DNA from: Malurus cyaneus samueli
Taxonomy: Eukaryota; Chordata; Aves; Passeriformes; Maluridae
Reading direction: 5' to 3'
NCBI GenBank assembly: GCA_009741485.1
Contig: CM019236.1
Location: forward strand, 54,031,204-54,095,203
DNA: 64,000 nucleotides
The notes under the pieces are model-generated. The model worked only from the letters and a program-made list of their open reading frames with translations, was not told where the DNA came from and did not search any database. Shown here in pieces: positions 1 to 11,755 of this stretch; position 1 is the first letter of the stretch, and every line of letters starts with the position of its first letter. A program made the translations under genes and the position numbers.

Positions 1-3000
1 CTGTTTTCAGATGAGATTGGCTAGTTATGCTTCAAGGAGGCAGGACTGAAACTCTTTGCTGAAGAGTATCTTTATTTGGAGATTTGATCTTTCTCTTGAA
101 ATAGATAGCAATTGTTCAATTGAATTGTTCCACTCTATTTTGAGTGCGGAAATGTCGGAAGATGTTGTTGATTTGAGAAGTTGAAGAGGTACTGCTGTTC
201 ATTTATTGTTAATTTTCATATCACTGCTCTGGGGCTATGACCTGGAAGTTCCACCAAGTGGTGAAAAATCCTGAGAATATTGTATTCCTCATCTGAGGCA
301 ATCTGATGATGAAAATGTCCATGGGAAACTTCAACAGATATTTGTAAATTCATTCAAAAGTTTTCTTCAATTTTTGTGGGTACTGGTACTGCTCTGATGA
401 GATCATCTATTTGGTTTAACAGCTGAAGTGTTCAAAGAGATTCTGGCTCATCAGAAATTTTTAAAACATTTATTTTTTTGGATCAAAATCAAACCAAAAT
501 TACACAAGAGGAAAAAAGTAATTTCTAACAATCAAAATATTCTTTTTGTAGGAGATTGCCTTGGCTGAATTTCGAGAGAAAATTTCCATGCTCTGCATAT
601 TATTTAGTGGTATAAAAGCTGACTGATGAAAATTGATACTGTGGTTCAATGTATTGTCTTTTTTCACTTTTGGTAGCTACTGTGACTCTAATTTGCTTTC
701 ATCTGTATACTTATTTCATTTGAATTTTAGTCGATTTTTTTTCTGCTTTCTGCAGTTTATTTTCATCTTTGGAACTTAAGTTCAAACAATTATAAGTAAA
801 TGCTTCAAATCTTTTCAAACTAACCTTCAATATCACTATTCCAAATATGAATCACTGCTGTATCGTTCTATTAGCCAGCTTTTAGTTGGGTATTATGTCT
901 CATGTATATCTGCCACTGCTTATATGACCTAGCTAGTCATTTATTAACTCTTTACTGAATTCATATTCTAACCTTATAGAAATTTTACCAGTTGAAGCCC
1001 AGTCCTTGGCTATAAAAGCCTCATTTTTAAGTGACAGAATTAATATATTGGGAAACTAAGCAAGAAACTGAATCATGCAACTGCTTTAGCTCACATTACA
1101 TTGTGCGTCGTTTTGGCTGGATGATGTAAAATTTGTACATATCTCGAAGGCAGAAAGGCCATGAATGCAATGTCTTCTATCTCTAGCTATTACAGCAGGA
1201 AAAAGAACTTAAAAAAATAGCATAGCTATAATTAATCTGATGGATGTGCTGAAAATATGAGGAGCATCCAAGTCAATTTGAAGTATTTTTCTTCAGTAGT
1301 GACACAATATAAAGCTAATGAATGATTTGAGCTATTTCTGAATCACTGTCTCTGTAGCCAACAAAAGCACTTTGAAACAGTCATGATATCAAGCGAATGG
1401 TGAAAAAAAAAAAGAATTAATCTATTCTTGGTGATTACATTTTGGTCTTATGCTATTTTGTTGTTTTGGAGTTTCTGAGGTCAGTTACAGAAGTAACTTA
1501 GAACTTCTCCACCTCTGAAGACATGTGTTAACTCCTGCAGATGTTTACACCTTTCCTGAAGTACCTGAGGCAGGCCAAATTTTTCACTGGGCAGCAGCTT
1601 CCACTGAGCACAAGAAAATCCAAAACCAGCCAACAAATCTGTCTTCCTTCTATACTCAGATTTAGAAAAATTGACAGATTCAAAGCTGCCTGAAATTTCT
1701 AGGGACTGCTGGATGTTCGTGGATGGCTGGTTTGTGAGGTGCGTGCTCCCTGACCAAGGGAAAAGTGTAGTTCGGGGCAGTGGTGTCCTTGCCCTTCCTT
1801 GCACTGCTTTAGTTTGCTGTTTTGGATATTATGCCAGTTGTTGAGAGAATTACTGAACTGCTGGAAACTGTCTTGTACTGTTGTACACTAAATATTTATT
1901 TCACGTAGCTTGTATACTCGTGGCTTGGAGTTATCAGGAAAGAAAAGAATCAAATTCAGTGATCCGGGTAAGGGTTATCCACCTTTTGTCCATAAGTTCC
2001 TAAATGCACACAAGGACATTTTCTCCCCATCCTATAGACATCTTGCTTTTCCACTGGGGTCTTCAAAGGTTTGTTGCTACTTAGTTTTCAATGTTTTCAT
2101 AGTTAATACTCCTTTCCAATTATTTCTCACTCAGGTTTTCTTTCTCTTGGAAAGTAAACAAGTTCTGCTTTATGGTTCTGCTATGAATTTTAGGCTCATT
2201 TTACAATAAGACATAGCATTAAGTAGAAATTATCATTCTTAAGAAAGCAGGTGGTTGTTTGCCTACACAGGGATTGTCTTCAAAGCAGTAAAAATATGTT
2301 ATAGCTGTGCAAAGATATTTTTTCTCTTCTAAAGAAGTGAGAGAATGCAGGCTACTTGTATGTATCCTTGCATAAATTAGTATGTCAATTAATGAGTAGC
2401 ATTTCTTTAAAATCTCAATTGCATTCATTTTCTTCTCATTTCTTGCTGGCAAAAGACACTTGTGGTGAAGGGAGGGAACAGAGGTGGGAAGACAAAAGCA
2501 GTTTGCTGCGGTAAATTGAATGCAATGGCAGTACAGAAATGGAGACATTTTTGTCACCCTGCTCTTCAAAGGATTGTTTTGGTTAAAATGTCAAAAATGC
2601 CCAAGGGCTTACCCTGCACTGAATGGACTATGCCATCTGTTTGTGTAATGAGTGACTTGGTATGCATAAACTGTTACCTAGGTGGTAGGATTCTCAGTCT
2701 GTCAGCTCTCCTGTCAACTGCTGTCCTTGTTGCAACTGTGACCCCTGAAGGAATTAGTTGCATGATTGACTGACTGATGATGATTGACGTCCACACACAA
2801 TTAACCCTTTAGCTGCAGCCACTATTGAAGGTGATCTCTGAGCTGTTAATCTGCAGTGCAGGTATGATGTGAGCTTCCGTGCCAGGGAGCTTGCACAGAG
2901 TAAATATGATTAAGCTGATAAACCGGGCTGAGCTGTGAGATGCAGGGTTTGCCCTTAGTTTAGTTACTTTCTGTTGCTTGCAACAACACTTTCTCAGTGT

Positions 3001-3344
3001 AATTTCAGGTAAAGAAAAATTTATCACCCTTAAAATCACTGAACACTTTAGGGTTCAGCTTTCAGCTCTCAAAACTCACCTGTTTGGATGCTTGTTTGAA
3101 GGAAGGAGTTTCATCTCTCCTGTGAAAATGCTTCAGTACAGCATCAGTGTACAGAACTGATGGAAGGATGGCTTTTACCTCAGAGTAAAAGAGGTAACAG
3201 AGCTGCTCAGTGCAGTGGGTGACTCATCTCCATTCTCTCAATTGTTCTCATAATGTAATTCTTACCAGGGAACAGCAGTACTCGAACATCCATGCTTACC
3301 AAAATGCACATGTTCAGTCTTTGTGCAAAATACAAAACTGGAAG

Positions 3345-3362
3345 AAAAAAAAAAAAAAAAAA
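3345..3362. repeat. A18 homopolymer
   Basis: This is an uninterrupted run of 18 A. No retroposed body with matching target-site duplications is recognisable next to it, so I treat it as simple-sequence DNA and not as a retrocopy tail. Confidence 0.9.
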
Positions 3363-4469
3363 GCATCTTGGACATATTTTTTGATTTTATAGCACTAAAA
3401 TGTATCAAAAAGTTTCCTTCCCCGAGTTGATAGAGAGAAAATCTAATTTTTTTTCCTAACAAAACGTGAAATACACCTCTAAAAGATACTACTAACAAAC
3501 AAGCCTGTAATTATTATAAAGACTTACTGTAGCTTCTTTTCTAAGTGATTAAATTATGATTCTTATTCAGAATTCATCTCTAAGCGATTAGATGTTAAGA
3601 GCCCTAATCTGGGGACCCATTTTTCACAGAGAATTTTTCCACTTAATTCATGTATGACCTAACTTGTTTAACTTGTACTTTCATTTATGTCTTATTTGAA
3701 AGGCAGAGCATCACATGACTGAGTGGCTTTTACATCTGGGGATCTGTGTTTGATGTGGTGAAGTCAATGACTGTATTCCAATTGCCTTGAGTGCAAAAAG
3801 GAATTTGTAGAGTTGTACTCCTTTTTGCCACGTTATTGTAGGCATATAGTCAAACTATATCTGGTTAAGGGAGGCCTTATGGTAAATTTAAGTTCTGATC
3901 TACAAAGGGTTTTTTGATGTAGAAAGGTTTCACTAGATGTAAGCTGAGACCAGTAGCTTAAATCCAAACAGAATTGAAAACTTTCTTAAGTGCTCTATTC
4001 TCAACACAAGTGGCCCAAAATAGATTAACAGGTTTTTGAAAAATTCGGCAAAAAGAAACTGGTATTGGCACTCTGGGTACTGTGGGAATATATTCTGAAT
4101 TTAAGTGTCTGTTTAGACTACCTTTTATGGGGACCCTAGGAGGTAAGCTGCTTTTCAGAAGCAGGGAATATTTAGCAGGTACAAATGATAGTGGGAGCTT
4201 TGGCATGGAAAACATGCAATGCTTTCATAAACAAACAATGTAATAAATAATGTTTCATTATTTAACCATAAAGCAGCTACTAAGGGATTTGTGTTGCACT
4301 GCCATTAACATATTTTAAGTCTACAGTTTGGAAGGAATATGAAATTGACCATGTGTGTTTACAGCAATATTTGCAAATGAAATGTTTTCACTCGTAATGC
4401 CTAACCACGTGGAATGGGAAAAAAACCAGTTATTTGTGTTCTGGTTGTGAAATGGCATATGTAATTTTA

Positions 4470-4500
4470 TCCTTCTTTCTTTTTCTTTTTCTGTCCCCAG
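4470..4500 (+). promoter_or_regulatory. 3' splice-site-like pyrimidine tract
   Basis: About 30 bases that are almost all C or T end in CCCCAG at 4500, the form of a strong vertebrate splice acceptor. The downstream sequence is the end of an antisense CR1 copy, starting about 12 bases later. Known: acceptor-like tracts beside repeats can drive exonisation. Inferred: use as a splice site here is unproven, because no coding exon or donor can be paired with it. Confidence 0.25.
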
Positions 4501-4511
4501 GAATGTTATCA

Positions 4512-5407
4512 TTGAGTCACAGAATCACAGGATAGTTTGTTTCAGAATGGACCTTGAAGATCCAAGTTCCAAGCCCTCTGCCATGGGCAGGATGTTTTCC
4601 ACTAGACCAAGCTGCTCAGAGCCCCATCACGCCTGTTCTTGAACACTTCCAAGAAGGGGCATCCACAACTTCTCTGGGCAGCCTATACCAGTGCCTTACC
4701 ACCTTCACAGTAAAACTTTTTCTAATACCTAGCCAAAAATGACTCTCTTTCAATTTGAACACATTCCCCCTTATCCTTTCATGCTCTCGTAAATAGTCTT
4801 GCCCCAATCATCCTTGTAAGTTCCCTTCAGACATGAAAGGCCTTAGTTAAGTTACCCTGGAGCCTTCTCTGTCCAGCTGAACAACTCTAATCTCTCAGCC
4901 TTTCCTCACAGGGAGGTGCTTAGCTCTCTGATCATCTTGGTGTCCCTCTTCTGGACTCACTCCAATAGATCCATGTCGCTCCAATGCTGAGTCCCCAGAG
5001 CTGGGTGCAGTGTTCCAGGTGGGTTCTCAGCAGAGCAGAAGGGCACATCCCACCTCCCCTGCTGCCCACGCTGCTTTGATGCAGCCCAGGACACTTTGGC
5101 TCTCTGGGCTGGCAGTGCCATGGCCGGGTGATGTCCAGCCTCTCACCCACAGCACCCCCAAGTCCTCTCAGGGCTCTCTCAATCCCTCCATCCCCCAGCC
5201 TGGATTGATATGGGGAATTGCCCTGACCCAGGTGCAGCACCTTGCACTTGGCCTTGCTAAACCACATGATATTTCCATAGGTTCATTGTTTGAGCTTTTC
5301 TGGGTTCCTCCGAATGGCAATCCATCACTCAGGAGTGTCACTGCACCACTCAGCTTTGTGTCACCTGCAACTTTCTGGGGGTGCACTTGATCCCTATGTC
5401 TATGACA
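4512..5407 (-). mobile_element. CR1 LINE fragment, 3' end, antisense
   Basis: Read on the minus strand, this is the 3' part of a CR1 non-LTR retrotransposon, the dominant LINE family of birds. The element's 3' end lies at the left, where the plus strand shows CACAGAATCACAGGATAG, the complement of the usual CR1 tail. Frames resembling the end of the CR1 reverse transcriptase follow: a KCKVLHLG-type block near 5240-5265, then an RTHLEHCTQLWG-type block near 5000-5040. The catalytic FADD motif is decayed to V-A-G-D at 5371-5360. About 860 bases separate that motif from the 3' end, close to the normal spacing, so the 3' part is not internally deleted. The 5' part of the element is absent, as is usual for CR1. 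Frameshifts and stops show a dead copy. The subfamily is not assigned. Confidence 0.93.
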
Positions 5408-7360
5408 GAACTTTGTAGTGCATTTTTGGAAATAGATGGAGGTGCCATGGCAAGCTATCTCTGTCTCCTAACCCTCTTTAATTCATATAATACTCAGTTT
5501 CTCACTTAATATGTTCATGTTTGAAAAGTCATCCTCATCTTCCTCTCTATGTCAGTTACAATCATTCACACAAAAGTGTGGTTTAAGTGTCTCATTTGGT
5601 GTAGAGCCTTGACTTTTCTCACATTTTGAGGTTGGTAATTGTTTTGGTGGTTTTTTTAGCCATGACACTTGAATTGTTGGAACTTGGTGAGGAAGAAAAG
5701 CTTTTCCTGGTACAATGACATCTGTCTCTAATGACTGTTACTTGGCTTGGTTTCTTGCTTTATGTTTGCAAGGTCAAATGGTGCAGTATTTTTATTTTTT
5801 TACACCAGCACACCTCTGCTTAAACAAGGTTAAACATCAGGTCTTTGAAGTGAGAATAATCTCTTTGCATATCACTAGCCAGACTGGGTGTCACTGGAAA
5901 TGTTACATGAAACTGAATTGCAATAAATGTTATTTTCAGCCCTGCATAGTTGAAATAGATAGTGCAAACAGGCAAATTTAAAATAGTATACATAACTTTT
6001 TTTTTAATTTTTAAACCAACTTTTGTTTTCTAGATTTTTTTTAGGCATGAAGATAATCTATTTTTTTCTGTATCATAGGGTATTATGCTGATAATAGGGC
6101 ATTTTTATAAAGGGCATAATTTCAGCCCTGAGAAAACTCTATCTACGCTTAAAACTAAGCAGATTTTGCAAAAATGACAAAATTATTGCCTGATCTTCCT
6201 CAGGTTTTCTTTTGTAAACACTTGTAGATCATTAATTCATGTAATAGCTGCGGAAGAAATGAGTACCTTCTGATAAAATATTTCAAACATAGGATGGAGA
6301 TGTTTTCCTCTGGAAATGTTTTGTTCTTGACTACTTCTGGGAGGTATCTAACTTAATCCATTATAATGATTCATGCCCAAGATAACCCATATCACTCCAA
6401 ATCACACAGATTTGTGAGAGCTGGATGCTGTTTAGAAAATTACTTCCATCTAAGTGACTTTCATCTTGAACTTTGTGGGTGTGGGAATCCAAACTTTATG
6501 TTATGATCAGGACACATGGCTCTGTTTAGCTTTTCTAGAAGTTTTAATTATTTTTAGTGAAACCAGTATCGGCATTATTGGTTATAGGACTCAGTTATGA
6601 CCAGATTTAAAGGACAAAACAGAACAGCATCTGAGTCAGAAACTGAAAGCCGAAAGGAAAGAAATAAGGGTATTTGAGTACAGTAGAGCTTCAATGAAGG
6701 AATCAAGAAAAAGATGGCAATTTGAGAAAGACCATATCAAAGAGAGACAGCAAGGGAGAAAATAACAGGGATTGAGAAGATGTTTAAAAGTTTTTTTAAT
6801 GATTTAAACATTAAAAAATGTTATCTCTTGAGAGAGGGACCAGAGCAGAGAAGCTGGTACATTTAGAAACATATTTTCTGTAAATGAATTGCTCATTGTG
6901 GGTATGGCAATATCACAATGCCAAAGCAAAAAAATACACAGTCAAACCAAAATATTTATGTGACATTGAAGAAAAAAAGAAAAAAACCTCATAGTTCCTA
7001 GACTGTATTGGTCCTTTTTTCAGCAAAACAAAATACACCTATGGAAACCATATGTGTGAAACAAGATAGGTATTGCACACTGGAGGAAACTAACACTGAA
7101 AACTAAAAGAGGTTGCATTTTCTTCTGAAAAAGAGGGCATATTTCGCATCGAAAATACTCTTGTCTTTGGCTTAATTTACACCAATCTTACAATGAAGAC
7201 TTTTAAAATAGCTAATAAATTGTTAATTGCATCCCTAAATTTTGTTTTAAAGATATTAGTGATAGCAATAGTGGAAATATTTTTTGATTGAATGTTAGTT
7301 TGCCATATAATGTCTTGAATTTAACTTTTCATCTTTCTAGAGGCAATGACAAAATACATT

Positions 7361-7385
7361 TTTTTAGTCCCAAAGGGACTAAAAA
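7361..7385. repeat. Perfect 11-bp inverted repeat with 3-base loop
   Basis: TTTTTAGTCCC (7361-7371) is followed by AAA and then by its exact complement GGGACTAAAAA (7375-7385). The palindrome is short and AT-flanked. It is too short for a microRNA precursor, and a function as a terminator is not expected in a vertebrate. Confidence 0.9.
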
Positions 7386-8470
7386 CCTTTGCACAGTTAG
7401 CTCTTTCAAACATACTAATTGTTCTGCATTTAAATTAATAACTTTAACAAATATTTCCAGTCTCTTACTACACTGAAGGATAGATTGGCTTCCTTTCAAT
7501 CTTCCTTTCACCTTGTTTGTTCAAAAGCCTTTTGTCTTCCTCCTCAGTTAATTTACAAAATTATTTTGTTGCTAAATATTTGCCTGAATCCAGTATGGGA
7601 TCAGAAGCCAGAGCTCTGTTGGTGCAAAGATTCCTTTTGACAAATTTCTTCACCTGAAGAAGTAAAGCAGGCCAAGATGCTTTGCTAATCTAGGGCACTT
7701 TGTGTATTTTTGGGAGCACTTCTGCCCTTTCGTTAACGACTTGCGGAAACAGACTGAAGGCACTTAAATTCAACTGGTCTATGCCTACTTCAAAAGTTGA
7801 ATTAGAATGCCTACATAGATTTCATGGTCTACTTGACATTGGCTTAAAATTGAGTTAATGTTATTATTAAGTTAAAATATTATTGGGATAAAATATTAAA
7901 GTGAATTAAAATATTAAGTTAAACCATACACACACTGTAGAGTGTGGCAACTCTTAGAAAGAGGTAATAAGAAGAAGGTAAATAAAAAAAAATCTAATAG
8001 CTATGCAGGAAAGAATAACAGAGGTTTAAATTTCTGGAAGATGAGGTGGTCTAAGAGAGAGTGCAACCCACATGAAGATTAATGAATACAAAGCACCTGT
8101 CTTGGGGCATTGTTTTAGCAGTATCTGTGCATAGATATAAATGCATAATACTTAACAGTGTGAATCTTCATCCATCTTACCCCTTAGAATATTACTTGGA
8201 AAATTTATTGATAGTGTGTTTATCTACAATTTTATGGACCTAAACACAAACCAGCAATAATGAGCAATTCGTGTCACTAAATCCATTTTTATGTGAATTA
8301 CCATATTCAGAAAACTATAAGGGTAGTTAATGAACCTTGTTGATGTTCTTGTTAGAAATGCCTGACTTAGACCCTGATCTCCTCTTTAAACCTTGGTAAT
8401 GATGATGCCTTCATAGTTTAAAATGTTTTTTGTTTCCCTTCATGATACCATAGTTTTAATAGTCTCTCTT

Positions 8471-8472
<2 letters not shown>

Positions 8473-8502
<30 letters not shown>
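8473..8502. repeat. T30 homopolymer
   Basis: This is an uninterrupted run of 30 T, preceded by a short pyrimidine stretch (TCTCTCTTTC). No retroposed body can be recognised beside it. Its length in the real genome is uncertain because homopolymers are error-prone. Confidence 0.9.
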
Positions 8503-8505
<3 letters not shown>

Positions 8506-11500
8506 CATTAGTAAAACTGGCTTGCAGAAATAAAGAAAGGCTAAGCTTATGCTTGATTTTCCAATCTAACCCTCTTTGTGGCCCTAGTATAAGTAAAATC
8601 TTTATGCTTTTAGAAGACTATAGTAAATCATGGGTTGAACTCCCTGCATGTGTTCCCCCTTAGGATTGCAGATTTGTTTTGCAAGCAGCTGCAAACTAAA
8701 ATGTATAGACCAAATCTTTAAGCTGGTTTTTTGTGACTACATTCTGAACATTAGTTTGTTTCAACTACAGGCATTTATAATACATAAGGGGATTGTGTTG
8801 ATAAAAACTGATAACATGTTTTTTTAAATACAAAAAGTTATGGTTCAGAGTAACATTTTGAAGAAGAGGGGAAAGTGTGGAAATAGCTTGTTAACAAGTT
8901 TTTAATTGCTTTTGTCGGTAGAATGCCCAGCAGCCCTTGAACAGAGATAACTTGGGTCATCTCTGTTCTCCTGGTGGAGTTGTTCTCAACTCAGAAGCTG
9001 TGGGACATTAGAATCGGAGTATGAGGAACCAGTTGCAGTTTTCAATCAGTAAGATACAAAGTTGTGTGCAACGCTGTAGAATGATCATTTATGATTGATA
9101 TGCTTCAAAAGTATGATGAAATACAAGTGGCCAAGATTAAAAAAATCTCTAACTAGGGTATTTATTCTAAAAAGGAAAAAGATTGAAAAGCTAACCAGAA
9201 TTAAAGAAAAAAAAAGCAGACAGCAGACTCTGAAATTGTAATCAAGGGCTTTTGTATACTGAAGACCTATTGTGAGTTTCTTTATTCAAGCACAGTATTA
9301 GGAGAATTAACTACACTTTGAATGTTTGGTTGATTAAAAAGAGAATTTTCATGTTTATTTTCTATATATAAAAGTAGGAATGACCATGAGATTTTGCCAC
9401 TGAGAAATGTTGAAAACAAAGTGATGGATGCCTAATGAGATCAGAAAGATCTTCTTAAAACAAGAGAGTATTTAATGACCCTAATGGTACATTTTCAAGC
9501 CTTCTGTGTGTAGAATTAGATACATAGGATGTGAACGGAAAGCTCTTATGCCAGAGTTTTGATGGCAGTCACTAATCAGAAATTGCCTCCATTAACTTTT
9601 ATGACACTTGTGAAGCTGGTAAATGCTAGTATTTCAAGTTAGATATCAAAGATTTATGAATAGTATGATTCTACCAAATTGCAGTCTACTCCTCATCTTA
9701 AGACAAGACGAGGCCACAGGCAGATGCAGAGCCTGAGGGCTTCCTCCTGGTCTGTTCCAAACAGGATCTGCGTAGATCATTCTGCAGCCTGCCATGTGTG
9801 TGCTCACACACTGCCTGAAAGACATATTTCTTAAGACAAACTCTGGTATCTGAAATATCAGTGCATCACAAATTGGAAAATACTGGTCGTGCTTTTAGAT
9901 GCCTACTGTTTAAATAAGCAAATATATGAAAGCCAAAGCTTTGGGCACAATGCAACTATTTCCAAATTGCTCCAACTTACAAGCATACAGAGCTTACTAG
10001 GAAGGCAGGGAGGGTCAAATAGGATGTTAAAGTCCTTACAATTTTTTTCTCCCCACTTACAGGTTATTTCTTTGTAGTAGGACATCTTCTTTTCCACTTG
10101 GAGCAATATTTTGAAATTCTTTTTTTTTTTTTTCTGCTTCAGAACTTTTCACATCCAATATTCTTCTCTACTTTTATATTATACTTAGTATAAGTTTCTG
10201 TTACTCAGAGAAACTGAAATTTTAGAATGGTGTGGCATATCTTTTGTAAAATTGAAACCTGTTTCCTGAGCCTTCAGAGGTAAAACAGTTGAAGTTTTAG
10301 AGAGTGACAACAGCCAGCTGCCCAGCATTTGAAATGTAATGTTATTGAGGTTTTTTCATATTTTTTTTCTTGCTTTATTGCACAGCTTTTTTTCTTTGGT
10401 GCTTCAGTACTGTGACATTTATATTGCAGACACAATAACATGGACTATGAGCTGATAAGTGAACTGCCACACAGTTTCTTCTGCCTCACTACCTATTTAA
10501 CAATTAGTTTTTTCTCACAACCCTTATATGTATCAGGTTTAGCTCAGCTGGAATAGTGATAAACTTAAGATGTCAGAACTGTTTTTAAAATCCTTGTAAT
10601 GTAGTGTTAATTCTTTTCAATTCTTGCTATATTATTTTATGGCAGAATAAACCTTTGTAGACCGTTCTTTATTTCCCAACGTGCTTAAATTTAATGGGAA
10701 AAAACCATTTTAACCCAAAATATTTTCATTTCCTTTTTCTTATGGAACACACATGAAACATATGCTCATTAGTTACAGGGACTAATTTAAATCATAATGT
10801 TTTCAAATGGCCAACATCAAATAAATTTAGGGACTAAACATCAGTGTAACACAGTAAACAAGCTATGAAGTGCAGCTGAGTGTGAAGATGATTATCCAGG
10901 GATAGGGTTAGTGAGTACTGGGCAAGTAAAGCAATTTATTTTTGGATAATGTGATTTTCTCATACAATATGCCAGATTACTTCTCCCTCAGCTCTGCTCT
11001 TGCTGCTCTCAGTAATATTATCCTTTTTTGTGCCCTCAGTTCCTGAGCCTTTGCTGGCCAGTGTAAAGACCATCAAGCAGCATGTGTGCAAACATGCACG
11101 TGTCCACACTGCTGCTGTTATCAATTTTCTTGTTAGCTTTTAGGTGTCACAAAATCCAGAGTAGTTATTGGTTTGTTTCACCAAGCAGAGGCAAATAAAT
11201 TGCATGTAAATTAGGGGGCAGGAAGAAAGGTCAATATTTTCTCTCTTGGTAGGAAAAAAAAATATTCTTACACTGCTTGATATGAGAAACTTATTGTATT
11301 TATCATCTTGTTCCAGTTTACATTTTTTAGTGCTTGCTTAATGATTAGACACTTAAAGGGATCTATTTATTTACAGCACTGTGAATGATCTCTGCTTGCG
11401 AGTGTCACATTTGGTAGCCAAGTGTAAGGGTGTTGGAAAATATATTAGAAAAGGCTTTTATCAGGTATTTCTTGATATATTTTTCTGCAGGGTGTAAAAT

Positions 11501-11547
11501 TGGAACATTAACCTAATCCAGATTTTAATGGTTTTTATTTACACTGG

Positions 11548-11755
<208 letters not shown>

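Larger units (their letters stand above)
1..4511. other. AT-rich unique DNA, no gene seen
   Basis: I see no gene here. All six frames are interrupted often, and the open stretches of 60-116 codons resemble no protein I know and show no splice-bounded exon pattern. The sequence is AT-rich with scattered short A and T runs, including A18 at 3345-3362. A strong pyrimidine tract ending in CAG lies at the right end (4470-4500) and is listed separately. Intergenic or intronic DNA is the simplest reading. Confidence 0.7.

Noticed and set aside
4932..5390. Open frames of 72-126 codons on both strands
   Set aside because: The minus-strand ones are reverse-transcriptase remnants of the CR1 copy; the plus-strand one is its antisense shadow.
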